Source: Jatrophihabitans_A lederbergiae (lineage in GTDB: Bacteria; Actinomycetota; Actinomycetes; Mycobacteriales; Jatrophihabitantaceae). Taken from it: a DNA stretch of 64,000 bases. The stretch's first letter is position 1. Every line of letters begins with the position of its first letter. Under the pieces are notes generated by a model. That model saw only the letters and a program-made list of their open reading frames with translations. It did no database searches and had not been told where the DNA came from. The stretch is taken from the NCBI RefSeq assembly GCF_031845305.1, contig NZ_JAVREH010000002.1:221919-285918 (forward strand), read 5' to 3'. The translations under genes and the position numbers were made by a program. Of this stretch, positions 52,603 through 63,879 are shown in pieces.

Positions 52603-55600
52603 TCAGACCGCCGGGTGCGCGGTCGCCCTCGCCGTCTTCGGTGCCTTGACGGAGTGGGCCACGGTGTAGGCCTTCGCCAGTGCCGCGATCGCCCGCGCCG
52701 GCTGACCGATCAGCAGGCTGTGCTCGGCGCCCGCGGTGAGTGCCGCGGTCGCCGTCATCGCCGCCGAGCCGTGCTTGACGATCTCGGCCTGGGCCAGGTC
52801 GCGAGCCACCGACACCAGCAGGTTCTGCTGCGCGAAGGTGTACTTGGAACCGGTCATCGCGGTGCCGACCTTCTTGAGCGAGGCAAGCATCGCCGTGGTG
52901 TTGCGCGGCGAGCCGTCGGTCTTCCAGTTCTTCGCCGAGAGCACCGAGTTCAGTGCCTTGACCGCTGCCGAGGTGCCCTTGCTGGTCTCGAGCTGGTCGC
53001 GGACGGTCTGCAACCGAGTCCGGGCGCTGTCCGTGCGCAGGCCCCAGCCGTACGGGTACAGCGGGTCGTAGTTCTTGTCGCCGACGTTGATCGGCAGCTG
53101 GCTCTCGGCCTTGGCCCAGGTCAGCGGCAACCGGCCGGTGAACGGCTTGAGGCCGAACAGCACGTCAGCGACACCCTCACCCTCCGAGCCCGGCAGGAAG
53201 GACGCGACGACACCCTTGGCCTCCGGCACGATGCCGGTGATGTCCAGCGGGCGCCCGGACACGTCGAGCACCACGCACTTCATCGCCGCGCAGACGTTGT
53301 CGACGGCGTCGCGGTCGGCCACCGACAGCTGCATCGTGTGGCCGTTGTTGCCGACGTCGCCCATGCCCTCGGCGTACGGGGTCTCACCCACGACGACCAC
53401 GCCGACGTCGTAACCGGCGGTCGGTGCCGAGGCGGTCGCGGAATAGGTGATGCCGGCCCGCGGGGCGTCCTGCTTCATGCCCGCCAGGATCGAGGTGCCA
53501 CCGGGGATAGGTCCGGACTGGCCCTGCCAGGTCAGCGTCCAGCCACCGGCCTGGTTGCCCACGTTGTCGGCGTTGGAGCCGGCGACGTAGACCTTGGCGT
53601 TCTTCTTCAGCGGCAGCACGCTGCCGGAGTTCTTCAGCAGCACCTGCGACTCGGCAGCCGCCTTGCGGGCCACGGCCCGGTGTGCGGCGTCGCCGATGGT
53701 GCCGATGTTGGTGCGGTCGGCGAACGGGTGGTCGAACAGCCCGAGCGCGAACTTCTGCTTCAGGATCCGGCTGACGGCGTCGTTGATCCGGGCCGTCGTC
53801 ACGTCGCCACTGGCGTTCAGGGCGGTCAGGTCGGCGGTGAATCCCTGGTAGTTGTAGGGAACCATCACCATGTCGATGCCGGCGTTGACGCCGACCTTGA
53901 CGTCGTTGCGGTAGTCAGGGCCGATCTGGTCGATGCCCTGCCAGTCGCTGATCACGAAGCCCTTGAAGCCCAACTGGTTCTTCAGGACCCCGGTGATCTG
54001 GTCACCGCGGGCGTGCATCTTGATCGGCGCCGCGTCCTTGCCGAGGATCTGCAGGCTGGAGTAGGACGGCATCACCGTGCCGACACCCTTGTGGACCGCT
54101 GTCTTGAACGGCGCCAGGAACAGCGCGTCGACCTGTTGCTGGGTCGCGTAGGTGACGCCCTGGTCGATCGTGTACGTCCCGCTGGTGGACGAGCCGAACT
54201 TGGTGCCGCCATCGCCGAGGAAGTGCTTGGCGGTGGCCAGCACGCTGGTGTTCTTGGCGAGCTTTCCGTGTCCCTGCAGGCCGTCGATGATCGTTTCCAT
54301 CCGCTGCACCAGCGCCGGGTCCTCACCGAAGGATTCGTAGGACCGGCCCCAGCGCTCGTCGCGGCTCACGCACACGCACGGCGAGAACGCCCACGGCACG
54401 CCGGTCGCCCGGGTCTCGGTCGCGGTGATCGCGCCGTCCTTCTCGGTCAGCGCCGGGTCGCGGGTGGCACCCATGCCGATGTTCTGCGGAAACACCGTGG
54501 CGCCGGCCAGGTTGTTGTCACCGTGTACCGAATCGATGCCGTAGATCAGCGGAATCTGCAACGGCGTGGCGAGCGCCTGCGTCTGGAAGGCGTCGACCAT
54601 GTCGGCCCAGGCCTGCGGCGTGTTCGGTGTCGGCACCGAGCCGCCGCCGGAGAGCAGCGAGCCGAGCCGGTACTTCGCGATGTCGGTGCCGTTCCCCACG
54701 GCGCCTCGCTCGGCCTGCGTCATCTGGCCGACCTTGTCAGCCAGGGTCATCCGCGACATCAGGTCGGCAACCCGCTGAGCGGCAGGCAGTGACTTGTCGA
54801 GGTACGGCAGGCCGTGGGCGTTGATGACCACGACCGGAGACGCGCCGCTGAGTGTCGCCCCGTCCACCGTCAGGGTCACCGGAATCGTCTTCGCGGTCGA
54901 AGCCGAGGTACCGCCGAGGGTCGCGACCTGGATGGTCTTGACCGTGCCGGAAGCGGTGCCGGCGGCGAAGGTGACGGTGCCAGCACCGGCCCGGTAGTCA
55001 GTGCCGGCGACCGCGGTCCCGCCCCCGAGCGTGTAATGCACGGTGACGTCGGAGGCCAGCGGTGAGCCGTCCGGCGTGCTGACCGCGACTCCGACGGCCG
55101 CCGTCTTTCCCGCGTCGACCAGGTACGTACCGGTCGCGACGCTCACCTTCGGTGTCGCCTTGCCGTACAGGGCGACGTCGTCGAGCACCAGGTGCCCGCT
55201 CGAGGCGCCGGGCAGGTTGATCGCGAAGCCCCACATCGAGGTCAGGTTGAGAACGCCGTCGGACGGGGCGCCGGACGGCTGGTAGTCACCGCGCTTGACG
55301 AAGCTGGAGAACGGTTCCTGGACATGCTGCCAGCCGGCGGTGGTGTCGTTGAAGAATCCCTGCCACAGCTCGGCGTGCTCACCGTCCGAGCCACCGTCCT
55401 TGATCTCGTACTCGACCTTCTGGCCGCTACCGGTGCCCTTCACCCAGAAGCTGAAACCGGCGTACGCACTCCAGTCGGCAGCGGTCGGATGGTTGTCGCT
55501 GAAGCCGCCGTAGCCGGTCACGGCGTACGGGACGTCGAGGGCATGGTTGCCGGCTGCCGCGCCGGGCCGGTCGGCCGCCCCGGTGACGCTCAGCGTAGGT

Positions 55601-55806
55601 GTGCTGGCCGCGTTGTTGCCGAACGGGAAGATGCCGGGGCTGGTGGCGCTGATCGGAACGCTGCCCTCGAAGTCGTCGATCAGGGGAAGCGGGCCGGACG
55701 CGGCGACGGCGTTGCCGGCACCGAGCACGGCGACCAGCGACGCGGTGAGCGCCGTGGTGGTGACGGCGGCGGCGACTGTGCGCCGCCTTCGGGTGGGTCT
55801 GCGCAT
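52603..55806 (-). CDS. Large secreted GH3 beta-glucosidase with CBM-like and Calx-beta domains
   Basis: About 1067 residues. A signal peptide with an Arg-rich start (MRRPTRRRRTVAAAV) leads to a beta-sandwich carbohydrate-binding domain (DDFEGS, AGFSFWVKGTGSGQKVEYEI), a Calx-beta-like domain (VHYTLGGGTAVAGTDYRAGA), then the GH3 N-terminal barrel (PLIYGIDSVHGDNN, ATAKHFLGDGGT, nucleophile Asp in GFVISDWQGID) and the GH3 C-terminal domain (VLLKNSGSVLPLKKNAKVYV). About 150 helical residues of a non-catalytic tail follow. It releases glucose from beta-glucans outside the cell. ATG 55806 was chosen because it opens the signal peptide. It is divergent from the ROK regulator. Confidence 0.9.
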   Translation of the reverse strand: MRRPTRRRRTVAAAVTTTALTASLVAVLGAGNAVAASGPLPLIDDFEGSVPISATSPGIFPFGNNAASTPTLSVTGAADRPGAAAGNHALDVPYAVTGYGGFSDNHPTAADWSAYAGFSFWVKGTGSGQKVEYEIKDGGSDGEHAELWQGFFNDTTAGWQHVQEPFSSFVKRGDYQPSGAPSDGVLNLTSMWGFAINLPGASSGHLVLDDVALYGKATPKVSVATGTYLVDAGKTAAVGVAVSTPDGSPLASDVTVHYTLGGGTAVAGTDYRAGAGTVTFAAGTASGTVKTIQVATLGGTSASTAKTIPVTLTVDGATLSGASPVVVINAHGLPYLDKSLPAAQRVADLMSRMTLADKVGQMTQAERGAVGNGTDIAKYRLGSLLSGGGSVPTPNTPQAWADMVDAFQTQALATPLQIPLIYGIDSVHGDNNLAGATVFPQNIGMGATRDPALTEKDGAITATETRATGVPWAFSPCVCVSRDERWGRSYESFGEDPALVQRMETIIDGLQGHGKLAKNTSVLATAKHFLGDGGTKFGSSTSGTYTIDQGVTYATQQQVDALFLAPFKTAVHKGVGTVMPSYSSLQILGKDAAPIKMHARGDQITGVLKNQLGFKGFVISDWQGIDQIGPDYRNDVKVGVNAGIDMVMVPYNYQGFTADLTALNASGDVTTARINDAVSRILKQKFALGLFDHPFADRTNIGTIGDAAHRAVARKAAAESQVLLKNSGSVLPLKKNAKVYVAGSNADNVGNQAGGWTLTWQGQSGPIPGGTSILAGMKQDAPRAGITYSATASAPTAGYDVGVVVVGETPYAEGMGDVGNNGHTMQLSVADRDAVDNVCAAMKCVVLDVSGRPLDITGIVPEAKGVVASFLPGSEGEGVADVLFGLKPFTGRLPLTWAKAESQLPINVGDKNYDPLYPYGWGLRTDSARTRLQTVRDQLETSKGTSAAVKALNSVLSAKNWKTDGSPRNTTAMLASLKKVGTAMTGSKYTFAQQNLLVSVARDLAQAEIVKHGSAAMTATAALTAGAEHSLLIGQPARAIAALAKAYTVAHSVKAPKTARATAHPAV

Positions 55807-55963
55807 CGGGGATGCACCTTTCGGAGGTGGATGGAGCGGGTGGGGATCAGAGGCAGCGGGCACGGCTCAGCGAGAAGCCAGCGGTGGCGATCTGCCTTGC
55901 CGGAGGACGGCATCGGGGCCGTTCCGGCTGCTGCCGGACGGGGTGGGGAGCTGGACAGGGGGC

Positions 55964-55993
55964 AGCGTATCGACGCGCTATTTTGACCGTCAA
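55964..55993 (-). promoter_or_regulatory. Candidate GH3 promoter with overlapping palindrome
   Basis: On the minus strand TTGACG and TACGCT are separated by 18 nt. The -35 is part of TTGAC-C-GTCAA (55983-55993), a perfect 11-bp palindrome that could bind the divergent ROK regulator. Confidence 0.45.
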
Positions 55994-56059
55994 TAGTCCG
56001 AAGTCTCTGCCTTACGCGGTATTGACACCGATGTTCGGCTTGAGATCAGTCTTAATTCG

Positions 56060-57292
56060 ATGGGCGATTCGGCGCCGCGGCCGGAAGTCCACGTTTATGG
56101 TGGGCCGATGCTCGACGGCACGCCGCGCACTCCGGACGCGCTCCGCGACTACAACCGCGCTCGCGTGCTGACGGCGTTGCGCTCCGAGCTGGCCGGCAAC
56201 CGGGCGGAGTTGTGTGCGGTGACCGGTCTTGCCCGCAGCACCGTCACCGGCCTGGTGGCCGAGTTGCTGGCCGACGGCGTGGTGATGGAAGGCGAGGACC
56301 CGGGCTCGGGGACTCCAGCCGGCAACCTGTCCCGGCGGGCCGGCCGTCCAGCCCGCCGCCTGATGCCGGTGCCTCGTTCGGACCTCGTGGTGGCGATCGA
56401 CTTCGGCCACAGCCACTGCCAGATCGGAATCGTGGACGCGCAGTCCCGGGTGCTCGTCGCCGAGTGGGAGTCACTGGATGTCGACTCCTCCGCCGACCTC
56501 GCCCTCGAACACGCCCGCAGGCGGATCGGCGCACTGCTCGACCAGCTGGGCGCGGACCGGAGCCGGGTGGTGGCCGCCGGCATCGGGCTGCCCGCGCCCG
56601 TGAACGGCATCACCGGCATGGTCGGGCCCGGCAACATCCTGCCGGGTTGGGTGGACCGCCACCCGGCCGAGGAGCTGCGGTCGGCTCTCGGCTTCCCGGT
56701 CGTCATCGACAACGACGCCAACCTGGGCGCCCTCGGTGAGATCGCGTGTGGCGCGGCCCGAGGCTTCGCCGATGTCATCTACGTCAAGGTATCCACCGGG
56801 ATCGGCGCCGGGATGGTGCTCGGCGGCCGGCTGTACCGGGGTTCGACCGGGCGTGCGGGCGAGATCGGGCACGTGCCGGTGGACGCCGCGGGAGCGTTGT
56901 GCCGGTGTGGCAATCGCGGCTGCCTCGAGACGGTGGTATCGGTCAGTCAGGTGCTGGCCCTGATGCAGCCGGCGCACGACCGGGTCCTCAGCATGGCCGG
57001 GGTCGTCGAGCTGGTCCGAGCCGGTGACGCCGGGGCCAGCCGGGTGCTCGCGGACACCGGCCGGATCCTCGGCCGGGTGCTGGCCGACCTGGTCAACAAC
57101 CTGAACCCGGAGGTGCTGGTGCTCGGCGGTGAGCTCTCACTGGCGGGGGAGCCGTTGCTCGCCGGAGTGCGGGAGTCGCTGGACCGGTTCGCCCAGCCGG
57201 GCATCGTCCGGGATCTGCGGCTGCGGGTCAGCGAGCTCGCCGAGACCGCGCAGCTGCACGGGGCGGCCGTCCTGGCGCTGGCCAGCCAGTAG
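56060..57292 (+). CDS. ROK family transcriptional regulator
   Basis: Up to 410 residues. The N-terminal winged helix (ELAGNRAELCAVTGLARSTV) precedes a ROK sugar-kinase-like domain: VVAIDFGHSHCQIGIVDA, VIDNDANLGALGEIA, VKVSTGIGAGMVLGG, GEIGHVPVD, and zinc motif CRCGNRGCLE. ATG 56060 or ATG 56108 are possible starts. It lies 253 bp from the divergent GH3 beta-glucosidase gene and probably represses it until a glucan-derived sugar appears. Sugar effector unknown. Confidence 0.9.
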   Translation: MGDSAPRPEVHVYGGPMLDGTPRTPDALRDYNRARVLTALRSELAGNRAELCAVTGLARSTVTGLVAELLADGVVMEGEDPGSGTPAGNLSRRAGRPARRLMPVPRSDLVVAIDFGHSHCQIGIVDAQSRVLVAEWESLDVDSSADLALEHARRRIGALLDQLGADRSRVVAAGIGLPAPVNGITGMVGPGNILPGWVDRHPAEELRSALGFPVVIDNDANLGALGEIACGAARGFADVIYVKVSTGIGAGMVLGGRLYRGSTGRAGEIGHVPVDAAGALCRCGNRGCLETVVSVSQVLALMQPAHDRVLSMAGVVELVRAGDAGASRVLADTGRILGRVLADLVNNLNPEVLVLGGELSLAGEPLLAGVRESLDRFAQPGIVRDLRLRVSELAETAQLHGAAVLALASQ

Positions 57293-57334
57293 CGCATCCC
57301 CAGTCAGGCATCGTCAGTCAGCTGGCAAGCGTGA

Positions 57335-57631
57335 TCAGCCGGCGAGCTGGCGGTCCTGCAGCTCGCGACGCCGGGCGACGAAGAAGCCGCCGCCCGGCAG
57401 GACGGAGTCGACCAGGACGATCAGCAGTGCCCGGACGTTCCACCCGAAGCGGTTCCGCAGAGCCAGCGCCATCAGCACATAGACGATGAACAGCGCGCCA
57501 TGGATCGGTCCCATCACATGCACCGCGAGCTGGGATTTCGTCGTGTACTTGACGATCGTCGCGACGATCAACACCAGCCAGGACGTGGCCTCAGCCATCG
57601 CCACCCGGCGGAACGCGCCTCTGCTTGACAT
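57335..57631 (-). CDS. DUF3817 domain membrane protein
   Basis: About 98 residues with three membrane segments. FRRVAMAEATSWLVLIVATI, a VKYTTK stretch, HVMGPIHGALFIVYVLMALA and the Asp/Gly-rich VDSVLPGGGFFVARR end are typical of DUF3817 proteins (YvaD-like). Function unknown. ATG 57631 gives the family N-terminus. Confidence 0.85.
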   Translation of the reverse strand: MSSRGAFRRVAMAEATSWLVLIVATIVKYTTKSQLAVHVMGPIHGALFIVYVLMALALRNRFGWNVRALLIVLVDSVLPGGGFFVARRRELQDRQLAG

Positions 57632-57660
57632 GACCAAAGGCTAGGGGCAGGCCAGCAGCG

Positions 57661-59450
<1,790 letters not shown>

Positions 59451-59451
<1 letters not shown>

Positions 59452-60278
59452 CACACCCAGCGGTTGCCGTCCCAGTACCGGGACTGGGACGGGACCTGCG
59501 GATCGGCATACCAACCGGCCGGCGGCAGATTCTGCTGCGGTGCGCCGTACTGGCCGGCGCCGTACTGGCCGGCGCTGTGGCCACCCCCGTACTGGTAAGG
59601 CTGCTGCGCACCGTAAGGCTGCTGGCCGTACTGCTGGTTCCCGTACGGATTCGCGCCGTGCTGGCCCGCGCCGCCGGCCAGCATCGGCACGCCGGGAACG
59701 CGGGCGCGCTGGCGAGCGGCGCCGACGATCATCAGGATCACGCCCAGCACCAGCAGCGCGAGCGCGCCGAAACCCAACGCGGCCCAGCCACCCACCGATT
59801 GCAACGACGAGCCGATGTCCTCGGCAACGATGAACCGGGTTCCGGCCGCCCGCGGAATGGTGATCCGGTACTGCCCGGCGTCCTTGGCGTCGAACGAGAC
59901 GGCGCCGGTGAAGACGGCATTGCCTCGGGCCACGGTCTGGTGGGTGTTCGGATAGCCGGTGAGCACCGGAGCGCCGGTCGGACCCGCGACGTTGACCTCG
60001 TCCGGCTTGATGGTCACCGAGCCGGTGTGCGTGACGGTGAAGCCGCCGCCACCGCTCCGGCTGCCGGTCTCTTCGAGGATGACGTAGGTGTGCGGCTTGA
60101 GGGTCATGGTGGCGCTCGCCGGCGCGGTGTAGACCGGGCCGTCGAGGGTCTGCAGCAGCGACGATCCGGCTCCGGCGATGATCCCGATGGTGGCCACGAC
60201 GCCCATCAGCGCCGCGACGATCATGAGTGTCGCGCCGATCCGCTTCGCGATTCGTCCCGGGGGGTGGTTCTCGGCCAT
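59451..60278 (-). CDS. DUF2510 domain membrane protein
   Basis: A 275-residue protein. Two membrane segments (about residues 15-38 and 160-185) enclose an extracytoplasmic beta-rich part (LKPHTYVILEETGS, TVTHTGSVTIKP). The C-terminus is a Gly/Gln/Tyr-rich linker with PYG repeats and a DUF2510 motif at the very end (PPAGWYADPQVPSQSRYWDG). Function unknown. It has the DUF2510 unit at the C-terminus, while the protein at 22193-22666 has it at the N-terminus. Confidence 0.85.
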
Positions 60279-60434
60279 CGTGGAGTTCCTCTTCGGTCGC
60301 TGGCTGCCTGTCGGCAGCTACCAGACGGTAGCGCCCGGCCACGCTGGGGCCGACCGTGAGGGTCGCGTCGGCCGGCGCCGACGGATGTCACGAGGCAGCG
60401 ACAGCCGGCGAACCCCTGCGCTCATAGACCCGTC

Positions 60435-61742
60435 CTAAGACGCGACTCCGTAGTCAGAACTGGCATCGGCCAATTCGGGCATGCCTGAGGGCGTTCCCCG
60501 CTTGATCCAGAGCGGCAAGGTCGACAGTCCGAACAGCTCGTCTGTGACCATGTGCGCGGCGCCGGTCATGCCGGCCCGGCGATCCAAGGGTGACCTCGTC
60601 AGTCGTAGTTCCCGGGTAGCCAGCGGAAGGGAGCGCCGGTAGACGTGCTCCCGCACTGAGGCAAGCAGCAGATCGCCGGATGCGGTAACCCCACCGCCCA
60701 GAAGCACCAGTGAGGGATTGAAGAAGTTCACCAGGGTGGCCAGGACCTCACCCACCAGGCGGCCCGCTCGCGCCAAGAGCTCGAAGCTGACCGGATCACC
60801 TCGGCGGGCAGCGTCGGAGACGTCAGCGGAGACTATCTTGCCGTTACGCTGCAGGATCTCGGCGAGCTGCGAGCTTCTGCCGTCGCGTGCTGCGGCCTCG
60901 CCGTCACGGCTGATCGCGCCGCCGCCGGCCAACGCCTCGAGGCATCCCGTGTTGCCGCAACGGCACACGATGGATTCTCCTTCGGTGATCTCGACATGGC
61001 CGATATCCCCGGCGCATCCCTGCGCACCTCGATGGAGCTTGCCGCCGGACACGATGCCGGCCCCGATGCCGGTTCCGATCTTGACGTAGATGACGTTGGC
61101 CACCCCACGCGCCAAACCAGCTCGCAGCTCTCCGAGCGCCATCAGGTTCACCTCGTTGTCTACCCAGGTCGGCACCTGGAATCGTGCTGACAACCGTTCG
61201 CGAACGGGATAGCTGTCCCAGCCCGGCATGATCGGTGGCGCAATGGGGTGACCGGTTGCGAACTCGACCGGCCCGGGGATTCCGATCCCGATACCCCAGA
61301 CCGGCACGTTCGGTGGTGCGGTGCGCAGCAGCTCGTCGAACAGCGATTCGACCAGCGCCAGACATTCTTCCGGTCCGTCCGCAATGTCCAATGGTTGCTC
61401 CTGGCACCGCAGCAGTTCGCCGGAGAGATCAGCCAGGCCGGCGGAGAGCCCTGTCGCACCGAGTTCGGCGACCAGCAGAAGCCCGGCGTCGGCGCGGAAG
61501 TCCAACGTTCTGGGTGCGCGGCCGCCTGTTGATCGTCCGAGAGACCCTTCGCCGATGAGCCCCAGCGCTGTCAGCTGGTCGACTCGCTGCGAGACGACCG
61601 CCCGCCCCAGGCCGGTGGCCTGGATCAACTCCGGACGGGTACGGGCCTCTCCGCGACGGATCATCTCCAGCACCCGAGCGAGGGCGTCGAGGCTGTCGGC
61701 GGAGGGCACGTCCGCGACGTCGACAACTACAGGGGACACCAT
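60435..61742 (-). CDS. ROK family transcriptional regulator
   Basis: About 435 residues. The winged helix (RRGEARTRPELIQATGLGRA, VVSQRVDQLTALGLI) is followed by the ROK domain: VAELGATGLSAGLADLSG, VDNEVNLMALGELRAG, VKIGTGIGAGIVSGG, GDIGHVEI and zinc motif CRCGNTGCLE. ATG 61742 and ATG 61751 are both possible. It is divergent from the Gfo/Idh oxidoreductase gene and likely controls that two-gene sugar operon. Confidence 0.92.
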   Translation of the reverse strand: MVSPVVVDVADVPSADSLDALARVLEMIRRGEARTRPELIQATGLGRAVVSQRVDQLTALGLIGEGSLGRSTGGRAPRTLDFRADAGLLLVAELGATGLSAGLADLSGELLRCQEQPLDIADGPEECLALVESLFDELLRTAPPNVPVWGIGIGIPGPVEFATGHPIAPPIMPGWDSYPVRERLSARFQVPTWVDNEVNLMALGELRAGLARGVANVIYVKIGTGIGAGIVSGGKLHRGAQGCAGDIGHVEITEGESIVCRCGNTGCLEALAGGGAISRDGEAAARDGRSSQLAEILQRNGKIVSADVSDAARRGDPVSFELLARAGRLVGEVLATLVNFFNPSLVLLGGGVTASGDLLLASVREHVYRRSLPLATRELRLTRSPLDRRAGMTGAAHMVTDELFGLSTLPLWIKRGTPSGMPELADASSDYGVAS

Positions 61743-61769
61743 GGGCTCCATTCTTTTGGCTTGAACCTG

Positions 61770-61798
61770 TTGACTTCCGCATTCGACCAACATAAGTT
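61770..61798 (+). promoter_or_regulatory. Candidate promoter of the Gfo/Idh operon
   Basis: TTGACT and TAAGTT are separated by 17 nt. A direct repeat TTCGACC (61782 and 61797) overlaps spacer and -10 and could be part of the ROK operator. Confidence 0.5.
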
Positions 61799-61859
61799 CG
61801 ACCGGCACGTGCAGAATACCGCCGCCGAATCGTCAATGACACGCAGGAAGCGAGGAACC

Positions 61860-62948
61860 GTGGCAGACCGCATCCAATCGGGCATCATCGGCGCCGGGTT
61901 CATGGGTCGCGTCCACGCGCATGCGGTGCGTGCCGGTGGCGGCGTCATCAGCCGGGTAGCGGGCTCGACTCCGGAAGGCGCCGAACGAGCAGCGGCCGAT
62001 CTGTTTGCCGAAGCAGCGACCGCGTCGGCAGAAGAACTGATCGACGCGGACGACGTCGATCTCGTCCATATCTGTACGCCGAACGTCTCGCACTTCCCGC
62101 TGGCGCTGCGGGCACTGCGCTCGGGCAAGCACGTGATCTGCGAGAAGCCGCTGGCGACCACGCTGGCTGATGCCAGGACTCTGGCTACCGCGGCCGCCGA
62201 AGCCGGCGTCGTGGCTGCCGTTCCGTTCGCGTACCGGTACTACCCGACAGTGCGCGAGGCTCGGCGCCGGGTCTCGCGCACTGTCGGCAAGGTGCATCTG
62301 GTGCACGGCTCCTACTTGCAGGACTGGTTGTCCAGCAGCACGGACATGAATTGGCGGGTGGACACGATCTCCGGTGGTGCGTCCCGCGCGTTCGCCGACA
62401 TCGGCGTGCACTGGTGCGATCTCGTCGAGTTCACCACCGGGCACCGGATCACCCGGTTGACTGCGCAGCTGCACACGGCGCACCCGGTGCGAGACACGCC
62501 GAGCGGGAGCGCCCAGGTACGTACCGAAGATCTGGCAACAGTGATGTTCACGACCGATCAGGGGGCGGCCGGCTCGGTCGTGATCAGCCAGCTTTCTCTG
62601 GGACGCAAGAATCGGTTGGCCTTCTCCATCGAGGGAGAGGGGGCTTCGTTGGCCTTCGACCAGGAAATGCCTGAGCAGCTGTGGATCGGCGGGCGCGCGA
62701 GCAACGTCATCGTGCTCCGTGGACCGGACACCCTCGGACCCCCGGCCAACCGATATGCCGTCCTTCCGGCCGGACATCCGCAGGGTTACCAGGACTGCTT
62801 CAACGCCTTCATCAGCGACGTGCATGCCGCGATCAAAGGCGACACCCCGGAGGGCTTACCGACCTTTGCCGACGGTTTACGAGCCGCCCGCTTGACCTCG
62901 AGCGTCCTCGCTTCATCAGCTGATCAATCATGGGTGGAGGTTGCGTAG
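61860..62948 (+). CDS. Gfo/Idh/MocA family oxidoreductase
   Basis: About 362 residues. The N-terminal Rossmann motif SGIIGAGFMGRVHAHAVRAG and the family signature ICEKPLA (Lys in EKP) are present, with a C-terminal alpha/beta domain. It probably oxidises or reduces a sugar or inositol derivative with NAD(P). GTG 61860 has AGGA 5 nt upstream; ATG 61836 in frame has no ribosome binding site. Stop and start of the next gene overlap (TAGTG). Confidence 0.92.
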   Translation: MADRIQSGIIGAGFMGRVHAHAVRAGGGVISRVAGSTPEGAERAAADLFAEAATASAEELIDADDVDLVHICTPNVSHFPLALRALRSGKHVICEKPLATTLADARTLATAAAEAGVVAAVPFAYRYYPTVREARRRVSRTVGKVHLVHGSYLQDWLSSSTDMNWRVDTISGGASRAFADIGVHWCDLVEFTTGHRITRLTAQLHTAHPVRDTPSGSAQVRTEDLATVMFTTDQGAAGSVVISQLSLGRKNRLAFSIEGEGASLAFDQEMPEQLWIGGRASNVIVLRGPDTLGPPANRYAVLPAGHPQGYQDCFNAFISDVHAAIKGDTPEGLPTFADGLRAARLTSSVLASSADQSWVEVA

Positions 62949-63868
62949 TGAAACTCGGGATGCTCACCGCTTGCCTGCCGCAGGCCACGCTGCCTGAGAT
63001 CGCACAGTGGGCAGCCGAGAACGGATACTCGGCGCTGGAAGTTGCCGCTTGGCCCGCGCTCGGAGATCGGCCTTTCACGGCAACCCATATCCGCGCCGAG
63101 GACTTCTCCGAACGCGACGCCGACCAGACCCGGGAACTCTTCGCGCGAACTGGTCTCACCCTGTCATCCATCGCCTTCTACGACAACAACCTGCATCCCG
63201 ACGACCAGGAGCGCCGCTCCATCAACACCCACCTGCTGTCGTGCATCGACGCGGCAGCGATGGTGGGATGCCCGACGGTAGGTACTTTCATCGGCCGCGA
63301 TCCGGGCGCGACGGTGGCCGACAACCTGCGGCAGGCCGAGAAGATGTTTCCCCGCATCGTGGACTACGCCGGCGAGCGGGGAGTGAAGGTGATCATCGAG
63401 AACTGTGTCATGGAAGGCTGGCACCCGGACGGTTACCCCGGCAATCTGGCGTACTCGCCCGAGCTGTGGGAGTGGATGTTCTCCCTGGGCCTCTACCTCA
63501 ATTACGACCCGTCGCATCTGATCTGGATGGGCATCGACCCGATCGAGGCGGTGCGCCCATACGTCGATCGGATCCCACATGCGCAGGCCAAGGACATCGA
63601 GATTTTCCCTGCGCTACGCAACCGATTCGGTTATCCCGGCAGGGCCGTGAACCGGTCGGACCCGTGGGACGTCGGCTGGTGGCGCTACCGAGTCCCCGGC
63701 CTCGGTCAGGTCGATTGGCGAAGGCTGATCGACGTTTTGTACGAAGGCGGCTTCGACGGAGTGCTCTCCGTGGAGCACGAAGACCCGGTCTGGTCCGGTA
63801 CGCCCGACAAGGTGCGGGACGGTCTCGACATCGCCCGTCGGACCTTGGCACGCCACATCGTCGCCTGA
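62948..63868 (+). CDS. Sugar phosphate isomerase/epimerase (xylose isomerase-like TIM barrel)
   Basis: About 306 residues. The AP-endonuclease-2-type barrel is recognisable: KLGMLTACLPQATLPEIAQW, VGTFIGRDPGA, VKVIIENCVMEGW (metal Glu), NYDPSHLIWMGIDP (metal His) and VLSVEHEDPVW. With the Gfo/Idh partner it probably interconverts or breaks down a sugar or polyol. GTG 62948 has GGAGG 8 nt upstream. Confidence 0.9.
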   Translation: MKLGMLTACLPQATLPEIAQWAAENGYSALEVAAWPALGDRPFTATHIRAEDFSERDADQTRELFARTGLTLSSIAFYDNNLHPDDQERRSINTHLLSCIDAAAMVGCPTVGTFIGRDPGATVADNLRQAEKMFPRIVDYAGERGVKVIIENCVMEGWHPDGYPGNLAYSPELWEWMFSLGLYLNYDPSHLIWMGIDPIEAVRPYVDRIPHAQAKDIEIFPALRNRFGYPGRAVNRSDPWDVGWWRYRVPGLGQVDWRRLIDVLYEGGFDGVLSVEHEDPVWSGTPDKVRDGLDIARRTLARHIVA

Positions 63869-63879
63869 CTCACGGGACC

